Below, piece after piece: positions 32,433-42,129 of a stretch of DNA of 64,000 nucleotides (within the stretch, counting starts at the first letter, position 1; the number at the start of each line of letters is the position of its first letter). Below the pieces are notes generated by a model. The model worked only from the letters and a program-made list of their open reading frames with translations. It made no database searches and was not told the DNA's origin. This DNA is from Schizochytrium sp. TIO01. Taxonomy: Eukaryota > Sar > Bigyra > Thraustochytrida > Thraustochytriidae. Made by a program: the position numbers and the translations under genes. Where the stretch lies: positions 4,035,040 to 4,099,039 of the forward strand of contig SMSO01000035.1 of NCBI GenBank assembly GCA_004764695.1, in the 5' to 3' direction.

Positions 32433-33503
32433 ATGTATCTTGCAGGGTGGAAGGCGTCACATGATCTCGTTCTTGCAAATTGCACAGCTTCGTGTGAAGA
32501 TGTAGGCAGAGGGACCTGCGAGTGGAGTGAATCCTACCAAATATATGTATGTATTTGCGCAAATGGTTGGACACGTGATAACATGCATGTTTGGAATGTG
32601 CCAATATCTTGTACCACTCCTGTTGCAGGGCAACTCGTAATTGATGTGGTTGCAGCACTGGCTGCCGCAGCAACTTTTGCAGGCTCTATTCGACTATTGT
32701 GGCGACGGACGTATGCTGACGACGAAGGACTTCTACGCTTGACACAAATGATATGTGCCACATCAGCTTTCAACTTTCTGTATGACGTCTTACGGTTTGC
32801 TTCCTTAGACTTCTCAGTTGCTAGCTCGCTTTTGCACTGCTTCTATATGTGCGGTGCGTTTCAAGTTTTTCGTGCTCAAATAATCATTCTTGCGAACAAA
32901 GCATTTGGACTCCTTCACGAGGATGTGACCAAACTTAAAGGTTTTGTCGTGCACTACGCGCGTATTGTAGCTTGGTCTAGTCACTTGATGGATATCACAA
33001 GTTTCATTTTATTTTTCGCAAGGTTCTGGTCAATAATCGGATGGCGAACACTTGATATCGATGCCTTAAATGAAGGTTGTATCTTGCAGCTTGTATTTTG
33101 TTGCATGGCAATCATAATAACGACGGTGAATTTTGTTATTTTTGCAAGTGTACTGAGACAATTGCTGAACACTGAGGTCCAAACACAAATGAGCGATCTC
33201 CAGATCAATGAGTTCAAACGACGCTCCAAAGTCCTCACATACCTCTTAAAGAACCTAGGTGCTACACTTTTTTTAGGAAGCATAGTATCACTTATTACGG
33301 CATCCGTTTGCTTCAAAGCATATATGCTAGATAACGAAGAATTGGACAATGTATGGTTATGTTTTGCTGTTGCGCAATTTAATGTAGCGTTCAGTTTCCT
33401 GGACATTTTTACAGTGTTACCTAAGTTCGCTCAACTAGCGCCTGTGCTAGAAATGAGAGGATTGAGTAAATCAGTTCTTGGTACAAAAAGCACAACTTTC
33501 TAG
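32433..33503 (+). CDS. Six-Cys/seven-TM receptor-like protein, copy C
   Basis: 356 residues from ATG 32433, the first in-frame ATG; the longest frame begins at a TTG 12 codons earlier, after a TAG. Cys at 17, 21, 29, 40, 42 and 60 have exactly the spacing of copy B. ANCTASCEDVGRGTC and WNVPISCTT are nearly identical to copy B, as are LLHEDVTKLKGFV before TM4 and DIDALNEGC before TM5. Seven hydrophobic segments have the same arrangement, and the TM5-TM6 loop again carries MSDLQINEFKRRSKV. Copies B and C are clearly a recent duplication; A split off earlier. Homology starts only a few codons after the ATG of each, next to an AG dinucleotide (30488 and 32445), so a spliced upstream signal-peptide exon is possible. 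Confidence 0.75.
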   Translation: MYLAGWKASHDLVLANCTASCEDVGRGTCEWSESYQIYVCICANGWTRDNMHVWNVPISCTTPVAGQLVIDVVAALAAAATFAGSIRLLWRRTYADDEGLLRLTQMICATSAFNFLYDVLRFASLDFSVASSLLHCFYMCGAFQVFRAQIIILANKAFGLLHEDVTKLKGFVVHYARIVAWSSHLMDITSFILFFARFWSIIGWRTLDIDALNEGCILQLVFCCMAIIITTVNFVIFASVLRQLLNTEVQTQMSDLQINEFKRRSKVLTYLLKNLGATLFLGSIVSLITASVCFKAYMLDNEELDNVWLCFAVAQFNVAFSFLDIFTVLPKFAQLAPVLEMRGLSKSVLGTKSTTF

Positions 33504-33690
33504 CGATGCAATACAATATAATATAATAATCACTTTTCTTTCGTCCTAGTTTTTAGATTAGGTCTTGCTGGTATATCAGCAACTCCATACATCCAATTTA
33601 AAAAAAAAGTAAAGTTAAACACAGTCTGAAAAGATGTTAGCTTCATTACTAACAAGAGGTCTTATTTGAGGTCTTCTCAATCAGCTTTAT

Positions 33691-34507
33691 TCAATGGTTA
33701 GGATAGGAAGATGAATATTCTCCAAGCAATTTATGATCTGAAATTCCCACCTCAAGCTCCATCACTGAGAGCTTGCTAGCTTGTGCCTCGCCTCGGTAAA
33801 AGTCTGCCATTACCTCTAGATTATCAGCTTTTGCCTTCAACGCAGCGATCTGTTTCTCAAAGTCTAGCCGTTGCTGTTCTATAGCACGGCGCAGCTCGCT
33901 CTCCAAGCGTTTACGTAGTGATATTTCATGTTGAATTTTATCTTGAAGTAACTTTTCATTGTCTTTTACTACTTTGCTCTTTATGAGAAAGAGCAGTTTC
34001 TAATTCGCCAATACGTCTTTCCCTGCGGTTAATTTCTGTTTTCGTCTCCTCAAGCTGTTGTAATAGTTCTAATTTACTTTCTCGAAGCTGTTTTCGTTCA
34101 CTTGCGAAAAGAGACGCTGCTTTAGACGCTTGCTCTTGAGTTTGAGATAGTTGTTCGCGGAGTTTGCAAACTTGTGCATACATTTGAACTTTTTCTTTAG
34201 GTAAATTGTGAAGCTTGTGGTACATTTGAGCGTGTTCGTAGGTCTCTTTCTCAAAGTTGGCTTTTTTATATCGCGTTATAGCCTGAGAGCGAGCTTCCAT
34301 AGCATCTTTTAACAAAGAGTCTATTGCATCCGCTGCTCGAAGTGCTTCTTCATCAAGAGACCAGCTCTTGAAGGCAACTTCATTCACATTGTCCGCTGTC
34401 TCTGGTGCTATATATGAATTCAGACTCTCATCGTGGTCTCCCTGAAACCTGTCATTTCGATGTGGTGCTGGATCCTTCAGTGGGGTTCTTTGCTGGGAGC
34501 TGCTCAT
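33691..34507 (-). CDS. Coiled-coil protein, one frame break
   Basis: No family recognised. ATG 34507. A polar N-terminus of about 45 residues leads into almost continuous heptads (SLDEEALRAADAIDSLL, KEKVQMYAQVCKLREQL, ELLQQLEETKTEINRRERR). The first frame ends at TGA 33956-33958, but the coiled coil continues in the next frame as VVKDNEKLLQDKIQHEISL and RLDFEKQIAALKAKADNL to 33691. Removing one base of TTT 33980-33982 joins both into about 271 residues with heptads in register. It is divergent from the 34779 gene with about 270 bases between starts, possibly a shared promoter. The role is likely structural (cytoskeletal or centrosomal types share this look), but that is a guess. Confidence 0.6.
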
Positions 34508-34778
34508 TGTGCTCTAGAAAGCCTATACCCTGGCTGTATATTCTTCTTCCCCGAGCAAGCAGCTTTCTACAAGGCCATAGAGAGCCTAGATTGCCCCAAT
34601 CTTTTAGCGTACCATATTCTCTTTGTTAAGTTGCCTTCAGATCCGTTAGTCATATCGAGGGAAAGAAAATGTTTTTATTGTTAATTATGTATATGTATGA
34701 TATGTATGTTTTTGGTTTTTTATTTTTGTTTTTAATTATATACGCCTATAGAAGTATAAATATGTGTAATATATACTC

Positions 34779-35191
34779 ATGGACTTCCTTCGCGATCCGG
34801 AGTCTTCCCCACCTGCCAGTACAAGAATTTGGACAGTCCCTAACGTTGAAATTTCGTATTCTCCGGTGCTCCAGAAAACTAAGCAGACCCACGAGAATGA
34901 TTTGCCAACGTCCAGTCGTACATTGACGCTAGATACCCTGCTGCGATGTTCTTGTATGCAGCTACATTCCAAGAGGACGCTAACCACGGGATCTCATATG
35001 CAAAGGTTTCACAGGAATTGCGTGACTTCTACAAGAACGAGAACCGTCCCTTCTCCTCTACAAGAGCCCATTTCGCAACGTTGGACAGTTTCCTAATTTT
35101 TGCCACAAGACCTGAAACTCTATTGGCCCTTCAACGCAACACTTGGGAGTTAATGGCTCTGAAAAATCATCTCCATCCCCTCCCAAGGTGA
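34779..35191 (+). CDS. Unknown protein of about 137 residues, one frame break
   Basis: No family recognised. ATG 34779 begins MDFLRDPESSPPASTRIW. The reading stays plausible to Asn-Asp at 34896-34901, then continues in the -1 frame as FANVQSYIDARYPAAMF, KVSQELRDFYKNENRPF and LLALQRNTWELMALK to the stop at 35191. One T missing from TTT 34901-34903 would explain it. The second half looks helical and soluble, without a membrane segment. It is divergently paired with the coiled-coil gene. Confidence 0.45.
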
Positions 35192-36374
35192 CCTCCTCTT
35201 CATCTCTCCAGACCTATTTCTACTCATCCAGTATTTACTAATCATAAAATTTTCTTTTACTTACTCACTCATACGCGCTACTTATCTTTATCTTAATTTT
35301 TAATCCCAAGGCGCACTTCAGACACCCTACTATATATACCATTTATTAAAATAAATAAATAAACACGAGCTTCGTTTGACTTCATTTGTTTTTTGCACTT
35401 GTCATCACAAATACAAACACCCAAAACAAATAAATATCCTAGATCACTTCATCTTTAGTACGCTCGCTGACAACCCAAAAGAAAAGCAACAAAAAACTAA
35501 AGTAAAGGAAACATTTTGTGACTTCAGAGCTAAATAGATTTCTGTGGACATTGGCTTTCAAATGTATCCGAAAGGTACAGTCTCTACACAAATCAACAGA
35601 ATGATTGGCTATCTTTTGACTGCTTAAAGAGAACGTGATTGATTACTACTAACGCTTATCAGCCGTGACAGAGGTTTAACTCCTCTAGCTAATTACATAA
35701 ACAATTGCCAACTAAAGTTGGAACTACGTAGATACATCGAGAACATGATAAAATTCTCAACTCAACAACCACATTTTAGTCAGTATACCGTATGATTCTT
35801 ATAAAGCATCGCACATGTCGTTCTTGCACTCATATATAGCGCCTGTAGTGTCTATGACTCATACACTAATTTATAACTTGATCCATGTCTGTTCACCTCG
35901 AACTTACAACCTTACCTTAACTCATTGTCTTAACAAGTATTATTATTATTATTGTTATTATTAATTTAATTTTAACTTAGAAATTTGAAGAAAAAGTTAC
36001 ATTTAAAATAAAATAAATAATACATTTATTAGACCATGTTTGCAAATTATATGGAGATCAGAAATGACCGGCGGACTTAAATTCATATCCTATGCAGATC
36101 TGCGGCCTGGCGCAGAGAAGACAGCACAGAGAATAAACCCATATATACCATAATGCCAAATAGCTTATGGGCGTTTAGTGTCGCGGAACAGGCACAATTT
36201 GTTTCTCTTTGTTTCTTTCGCTCCTTTTTTTATTACGTTCCGAGATCGTTTAAAGAACCCCTCAAAAACTAAATTTTCTTCAAAATAACTTTTGTGGAAA
36301 GTCCCAAGAACTTGTTTCCTGGACAGGAGCTTTTGTGAAAAGTAAATCCATTTCCCAAAAGCGTTCATCTGAAT
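35192..36374. other. AT-rich spacer
   Basis: Contains an ATT trinucleotide repeat at about 35937-35963 and long A/T tracts. No ORF supported. Confidence 0.5.
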
Positions 36375-38648
36375 ATGAGCATTTCATTACGCCGGGGAGA
36401 CTTATCAACTGAAGCCTTTATTGAAGCAGCAAAGGCTGGAGATGAGAGCATATTCGAAAGATTACGCCAAAGCAGGCGAATTAAGTGTCGAATGCGGCAT
36501 TTAAACACTCCCATACACATATCGACAGGTGCGTGTAAGCAAGGAGTTGAGATTGCACTTAGATTCAAGCACTACAGTTGGCTTCATAAGGCCCTTCACC
36601 TTTGCACTTGTGCAGCTACTTATGTTGCAGATAGCGCAGTCGATTTACGAGATGCTGACCTCCTGCATATTTCATGGAAACATTTATCATTAGCACAGCA
36701 GAAACTTATTTTCAATCATGTTTGTAATGTGGATAATAGGCGTCTTGTTTCTCATTTGTGTCGTATTCAGTCTTTCAACAGAAATACGCTTTCTGGAGAT
36801 TCGGTTTTGATCTCCGGAATATCAAATGTCATAGCTCGACCAAATGTAAAACTCATGAAATTGATAATGAAACATGTGCTTCATATTGACTCGGCCATGT
36901 TAGTGCTATTAGCAAGACAATGTTTTCTATGCAATGCCTGGGACTCGCTTCTGATATTAAGAACAAAATTTCCAAAGGTTTTAAATGACATTACGTTAAT
37001 AAGAGAAGCCGCTGAACTTGGTCTATGGGAACCACTTCAACGGTCTTTAGCCCTTGCACATAGATTCCAAAGGGCCTTCAACGAAGCCATCGTGACTAGT
37101 GCAGCAGTAGGTCATGTCACTCTGGTGAAAAATCTTCTTTTAATGGAGCAATATGAAGGGCATTGGCCATTACAAGCAGCACTTGCAAGTAGTGCTGTTT
37201 CTAGCGCAGCACACCGTGAATGCCTTCGAGTCCTTCTCTTGCATCCTAATTGCAACCAAAAACGTATCTTACTCGAGGCTTTGCATAGACAAAATCACAA
37301 TTTATTGCACGAAATTCTGGAACACGTATCTCCTTTGGATACAATTGTCTCACCTGACATAGCTACCAAAATGGCAATGCTGGGGAACGCAGCATTGGTC
37401 AAACAGATACTCAGCAACATGTGCTTAAGTAAAAGCGCCCACCTCTCACTTTTGCGAGGTGCAATGCTTGGGCGATGTGTAAATATTTTTAGAGACCTAC
37501 TTCGTACAGATGTTGACCTATCTTTCGACAACTATGGACTTGTCAAGGAGACTCTGCTAATTCAAAAACATTTCATGGAGAACAGAGAATATATGGCCGT
37601 GGAGGAAATACAGAAGTTTCTCTGGTGTTACGCTCATCAACAAATTCCTCCCACTATAGCTCAGGAGATCTTTAATACAACCTCGTATATATACATTATC
37701 GAGTTAATGTTAACATATCCATGCGATATAGATGTGAGTGCGCAGTGTAATCGAGCTCTCTTTCTAATACTGGCTCGTGGTGGACAGCCCTTCTCTCTTT
37801 ACAGGTCACTTTTTGCACACCAGCGATTTGTAGCGAACAAAGCCGACCATCATCGTGAGATAACTCAAATTCCTCTTGCTGAGCTTATTTTAAATTTCGA
37901 CTTCAAAGAAGTTCAGTCAAAGCCACTTCTCGTTATGTTTTTGAGAAAACAGGAACATCATCCACTCGATGTTGACCAATGGACAAACATTTTACAACTA
38001 GCAACTGTTAGCTGGCATGTCGAGTTGCTGTATAAACTTCCTCCTCAAAGTTTCAATGGTAAAGCATGGAAACAGGTTCTTGAAACTCGTATGCTTCGGA
38101 TGATCCAGATGTTTGGTAGCTCTGAAGGTCTTAGCGCAGCTGGAATTAAGTACTGGAAAAATGACCCGACATTATGGCTTCTTAATGATCCACACATATC
38201 TGCTCACCGAGTTATTCTAGATGCCACTATTTTACGACGGTTTTTATCCATAGCTGACGCTCTCCGCGGTATAGAAAAGTTCGAAGTAAATGATTGGGGT
38301 CTTGATCAACTGCATGTAATCCTGCTTGCTCCTATCGTACGGTTTTCGCTCACGCTGAGCCCAAGTACTCTGCCGATTGAATTCCGAGTGCCACTTCAAC
38401 ATAGCAAACAGTTTCGGAATGAGGTTGTCAAAGAGGTGTTAACTTTACTTCAAAAACTGCAAGACAATCCCGCATATACCGGACTGCCCTTGTATAGTTC
38501 GATCAGGGTTGTTGTTCTTTGCCTCTGTCGTGAAAAATACCAAGCCTTATCTCTACCTTCATTCGAACAAAGCTGTGCATATTTGGCAGGCTTCAGGTCG
38601 AGTTCATCTCCAACAACTCGCGCTCCTGAGCATCTATGGTATTTGTAA
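36375..38648 (+). CDS. Unknown 757-residue protein with ankyrin-like helical repeats
   Basis: Not assigned to a known family. A single open frame from ATG 36375. Several segments resemble degenerate ankyrin repeats: AFIEAAKAGDESIFERL near residue 14, SAAVGHVTLVKNLLL near 240, MAMLGNAALVKQIL near 333 and LLRGAMLGRCVNIFRDLL near 358. The rest looks like a helical solenoid rich in Leu, His and Cys, with no membrane segment, signal peptide or catalytic motif. The C-terminal ~100 residues contain Ser/Pro. Codon use is A/T-ended like the receptor-like genes, not like the housekeeping genes. Flanked by long spacers on both sides. Fold-level call only; a scaffold or adaptor role would be typical for such repeats. 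Confidence 0.65.
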   Translation: MSISLRRGDLSTEAFIEAAKAGDESIFERLRQSRRIKCRMRHLNTPIHISTGACKQGVEIALRFKHYSWLHKALHLCTCAATYVADSAVDLRDADLLHISWKHLSLAQQKLIFNHVCNVDNRRLVSHLCRIQSFNRNTLSGDSVLISGISNVIARPNVKLMKLIMKHVLHIDSAMLVLLARQCFLCNAWDSLLILRTKFPKVLNDITLIREAAELGLWEPLQRSLALAHRFQRAFNEAIVTSAAVGHVTLVKNLLLMEQYEGHWPLQAALASSAVSSAAHRECLRVLLLHPNCNQKRILLEALHRQNHNLLHEILEHVSPLDTIVSPDIATKMAMLGNAALVKQILSNMCLSKSAHLSLLRGAMLGRCVNIFRDLLRTDVDLSFDNYGLVKETLLIQKHFMENREYMAVEEIQKFLWCYAHQQIPPTIAQEIFNTTSYIYIIELMLTYPCDIDVSAQCNRALFLILARGGQPFSLYRSLFAHQRFVANKADHHREITQIPLAELILNFDFKEVQSKPLLVMFLRKQEHHPLDVDQWTNILQLATVSWHVELLYKLPPQSFNGKAWKQVLETRMLRMIQMFGSSEGLSAAGIKYWKNDPTLWLLNDPHISAHRVILDATILRRFLSIADALRGIEKFEVNDWGLDQLHVILLAPIVRFSLTLSPSTLPIEFRVPLQHSKQFRNEVVKEVLTLLQKLQDNPAYTGLPLYSSIRVVVLCLCREKYQALSLPSFEQSCAYLAGFRSSSSPTTRAPEHLWYL

Positions 38649-39267
38649 ATTACATATGAACCTGTGTCCTTAGGTCGCGTCTTCTTTAAAAAGTAAGATA
38701 TTCTCCTGCCACTGTTATATTTAAAGAATGAGATTGGGTCCGGTCATGAAATTTCATTAAAGTCCATTCCTGCACATATTTTTTCTCGTGTTTGCAATCT
38801 GTGCACTGTAACAGGTTCAAGATATGAAGAACCATCTTGCTTGGGTCACTGAGCAGTGTATTCGAGTTGAGATGTCAAGATATTCTCTGCATCAGCGAAA
38901 TTATCCCCTTAAACAAGCTTAAATATTTCAGTCTTCCATGAAGCGCCAACAGCTTCAGCAAAAATTAGCCAAGCCAACGCACGTGCTACTCTGGGCTGAT
39001 TTTTATATCTAAAGCACCCCTTGTATATATCCCTTTGAGATCGAAAATACATGGCCCGGTTGCAAAAGGAGAGCACAATATATAAAGATGCTTAATCAAG
39101 TGAATGTGTTTTTGTGACAAGCGTACGGAGGGTTTTAATATTCAATATTTACCCTAAATATCCAAGATTTGAAGCTTTAACTGAATAATTATTCAAAGAT
39201 ATATCACGTAGTAATAAGAATCTTGAAGGCCCCAAAAGAGTAACATGTTACCAAAAAAATCATCTAA
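38649..39267. other. Convergent 3' spacer
   Basis: Lies between the ankyrin-like gene and PSMD1. AT-rich; nothing supported. Confidence 0.5.
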
Positions 39268-42129
39268 TTATTTTGAGTTAGGGTCCCACTCAAACGGAGC
39301 TGGCGGCTCAACGTTGTCATCATCCTCGTCTTCCTCAGCATTCAGAGCGGCTCCTGTCGGAGGCACTGTTACTTTCATTACATCTTCGTCATCACCAGGT
39401 TGACGGTCGCGCAGCACGAAAATGCCCATGGGGTTAGCCATAGGATAAACCGGAGTGTACCGTTGACCATCATCTACCTTAAAGCGGATGTACTTGCTTT
39501 GCTGAGCGGTGACGCGGAGTGGGTTGGTGAGTTTGGTAACCACCACTTCGTGTTCTGGAGAGTCCTCCTTTTTAGACTTTTTGCCTTCTGCGCCTTCATC
39601 TTCATCCATTGCTTCAAGCCCGGTGTCCTTGCGTTTAAGTGCTTCACGGGCTTTTGCTTTTGCTGTCATTGAAAGTACTGCTGTCTTTACGCGCACTTGC
39701 TTTTTCTCCTTCTTCTCTTGGATAGGCTTGGGATAGTCAAAGTACTTGAGATCTTCAAAGCAGTCAACTTCGAACTTTGTTGGCATATCAAGCTGCCAGT
39801 TCACACCAATCAAAGCGGTCGGCGTAAGGGTGAGAGAAATCATGTGGAGCATCGGGTACCAGTACCAGTATTGCATAAAGAGAACCATGCCAACCATGGC
39901 GGGGGGCTTGGTGAATCCAGTGCGGGATTTAAGTTCCACTTTGACGTTGCGACCACCAGCATCGATCAAGCCAGTAGCGAGGATGGCTCCCATGCGAGTC
40001 ATTGTAGGGGAATGCTTTGCATCTCCAATGGTTTCAGAAAGTTTCTGGCGAAGGGTCTTTGCTTTGTGATGGGTCTCGGGGTTTTGCTGCATGAGTAGCA
40101 TAGAGCAGGTCAAAAGAGCACCCTGCTTGACAAAGTCGACCTTATCTTCCTTGAGGTGCTCCAACAGGCTTAACGCCTCAGAGGGGTCATCCATATGCGC
40201 GCAACCAATCGCAAGAGCCATGCATGCACCGTACCGAACGTGAGGGTTGTAACTCTCGGAGAGAAGCGCAATCAGTTCTGGAAGACGCTCGGGCACATTG
40301 AGCATGACAAAACCTAGAGAGGTAACAGCGGCGCGGCGAACATCGTCAGCAACATCAGAGACAGCCACATGCAAAAGACGGCGAATCGCAGCATTGTTGG
40401 CAGTACCAGCATAGGCCAGTCCTACGGTGTACATACCTCCATAACGAAGGATAGGGTCTTTGTCGCGGCAGAGCTGCTCAATAAGAGCATCTGCAGCTTC
40501 TTCCTGACCGTACATGATCATAGCGACAGAGAGTCCGAGACCACGAATGATCTTTTCGTGTTGTGTATCATGCGCATAGCCTAGCATATCGGCAATGATG
40601 TCCGCGTGCTTAGAGCCACCTCCAAGCATAACCATGCCCATTGCGAGCGCAGCAGCCTCGCCTGCAACGGCGTTGTCATTATACACAACATTCTGCAACT
40701 TCTCTACGAGTCCCGTGTCACCAGAGGCCATCGCCACAAGCCCAACACCAAGAGAGGCACCATGTTGCAAAGCCTCACGCGCAGTCTCATTCTCTTGGTT
40801 GCCAGCGCCATCAAGAGCAGTGGTCAAATAATCAAGTGCGCTCGTACCTTCCTCGTTGTTCGCACCTTCAGCAGCATGGATGAGTCCCAGGGCATAAAGA
40901 GCACCACCTTCGGAGTACGGGCTTTGCGAAGCACCAGCACCAAGCTCCGAGGGCAGGTAAGGTTGCAAAAGATCCATGCTGGGCTTTACATTACCCTTGT
41001 GGATGACACCAAGACTTGCTGTAGCTGTAAACTTGGCCCAGTTAGTGGCACGACTGAGCCACTCTAGGTTATTTCTCACGAAGGAATCCACAGTAGTACC
41101 TGCTTGAAGGTAGCCGTGAGCAACGATAGTTGCATTATGAAGAACAGAATTCTTCCTGCCCTGCTCAACAGATTGTTTAAGGAGCTTCAGGCCCAGAGCA
41201 TCCGTCTTGTTATTCCGATAGAGGAAGTCGAGGTACATTGCTGTGCTAACACCCTGGCCAAGAATTTCACGCACAGTCAGCAAGCGGCGCTCCTCACCAT
41301 CAGGGAGCTCCTCAGCGGTCTTGGATCCTGAAGGCTTGGGTAATTCAGCAAGAAGACTTGCGACAAATTGCTGATCTTGGAGCTCCATCAGATCAAATGC
41401 AGCTTGATAGGCAGTAAGGTAGTCATCGCCTTCATTTTCAATGAGCTTCACCAGAAGTGCGGAGAATTTCTTGACCTCATCGAGATAATGTAGGCATGTG
41501 GCAAGCTCAATGTATTTGCATGAGTCCCGCTGCCCTTCGTAAAGGCGCACAAGAGTGCCGAAGACTTCCCGGCGAAATCCGCGACTAGAAACGTGGCGCT
41601 GACAAATCTGCATACAATGAGAGAGCATCTCGGGGAGCTGGTCGCCAGAGCGGACAAGCGCGTCCTCCACCTTGTCCAGACGCTGAGCCTCCAGGGCAAT
41701 ACCCAAGGCCTGAGAGAAATTACCCAAAGAGTAGCACTTCTCGAACATACCTTCTACAATGCGTTCAAGTTTGGCATCTACAGTGGCATCCTCACTGCGC
41801 AGAGCAATGTACTGTTCAATGCATTTCCCCACAATTGTGACCTCGTACTCTCCACTAGATCCAACATCGAAGAAATCACCAGCAGACAATGCCAGCCGCA
41901 AGGCATCATCATACTCCTCAAGGTGGTAAAACGTCTTGCTCGCAACGTAAGCCGCCAGCTTCTGGTGCGGAAAGGTTTCATCCTCCGAGAGGGTTTCGAT
42001 AGTGTCCAAGGAGTCTGCCACCTCAGCCCAATGCTCATCGAGGACGGCAAGGAGCTTCTCAAGGGCATAAGCCTGAAGCTTCAGGTCCTCCTCATCGAGG
42101 AGGCTCAAAAGTCCTGAGACACTGTTCAT
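39268..42129 (-). CDS. PSMD1: 26S proteasome non-ATPase subunit 1 (RPN2)
   Basis: Large scaffold of the 19S regulatory particle base; RPN2 holds RPN13 and contacts the ATPase ring. ATG 42129 gives 953 residues, the same length as the human protein. The N-terminus MNSVSGLLSLLDEEDLKLQ is typical. A helical rod leads into the toroid of PC repeats at about 400-770 (GALYALGLIHAAEG, GASLGVGLVAMASGD, RYGACMALAIGCAH, RYGGMYTVGLAYAG). A charged Lys/Glu loop of about 800-860 with many KK/EE pairs follows. The C-terminal domain (YTPVYPMANPMGIFVL) and the acidic tail ending FEWDPNSK, the RPN13-binding end in the family, close the protein. No intron or frame break. Together with PSMA6, two proteasome parts lie about 16 kb apart. 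Confidence 0.95.
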   Translation of the reverse strand: MNSVSGLLSLLDEEDLKLQAYALEKLLAVLDEHWAEVADSLDTIETLSEDETFPHQKLAAYVASKTFYHLEEYDDALRLALSAGDFFDVGSSGEYEVTIVGKCIEQYIALRSEDATVDAKLERIVEGMFEKCYSLGNFSQALGIALEAQRLDKVEDALVRSGDQLPEMLSHCMQICQRHVSSRGFRREVFGTLVRLYEGQRDSCKYIELATCLHYLDEVKKFSALLVKLIENEGDDYLTAYQAAFDLMELQDQQFVASLLAELPKPSGSKTAEELPDGEERRLLTVREILGQGVSTAMYLDFLYRNNKTDALGLKLLKQSVEQGRKNSVLHNATIVAHGYLQAGTTVDSFVRNNLEWLSRATNWAKFTATASLGVIHKGNVKPSMDLLQPYLPSELGAGASQSPYSEGGALYALGLIHAAEGANNEEGTSALDYLTTALDGAGNQENETAREALQHGASLGVGLVAMASGDTGLVEKLQNVVYNDNAVAGEAAALAMGMVMLGGGSKHADIIADMLGYAHDTQHEKIIRGLGLSVAMIMYGQEEAADALIEQLCRDKDPILRYGGMYTVGLAYAGTANNAAIRRLLHVAVSDVADDVRRAAVTSLGFVMLNVPERLPELIALLSESYNPHVRYGACMALAIGCAHMDDPSEALSLLEHLKEDKVDFVKQGALLTCSMLLMQQNPETHHKAKTLRQKLSETIGDAKHSPTMTRMGAILATGLIDAGGRNVKVELKSRTGFTKPPAMVGMVLFMQYWYWYPMLHMISLTLTPTALIGVNWQLDMPTKFEVDCFEDLKYFDYPKPIQEKKEKKQVRVKTAVLSMTAKAKAREALKRKDTGLEAMDEDEGAEGKKSKKEDSPEHEVVVTKLTNPLRVTAQQSKYIRFKVDDGQRYTPVYPMANPMGIFVLRDRQPGDDEDVMKVTVPPTGAALNAEEDEDDDNVEPPAPFEWDPNSK

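Noticed and set aside
41593-42117. 174-codon plus-strand ORF over the PSMD1 N-terminus
   Set aside because: Antisense to a certain gene, no domain.
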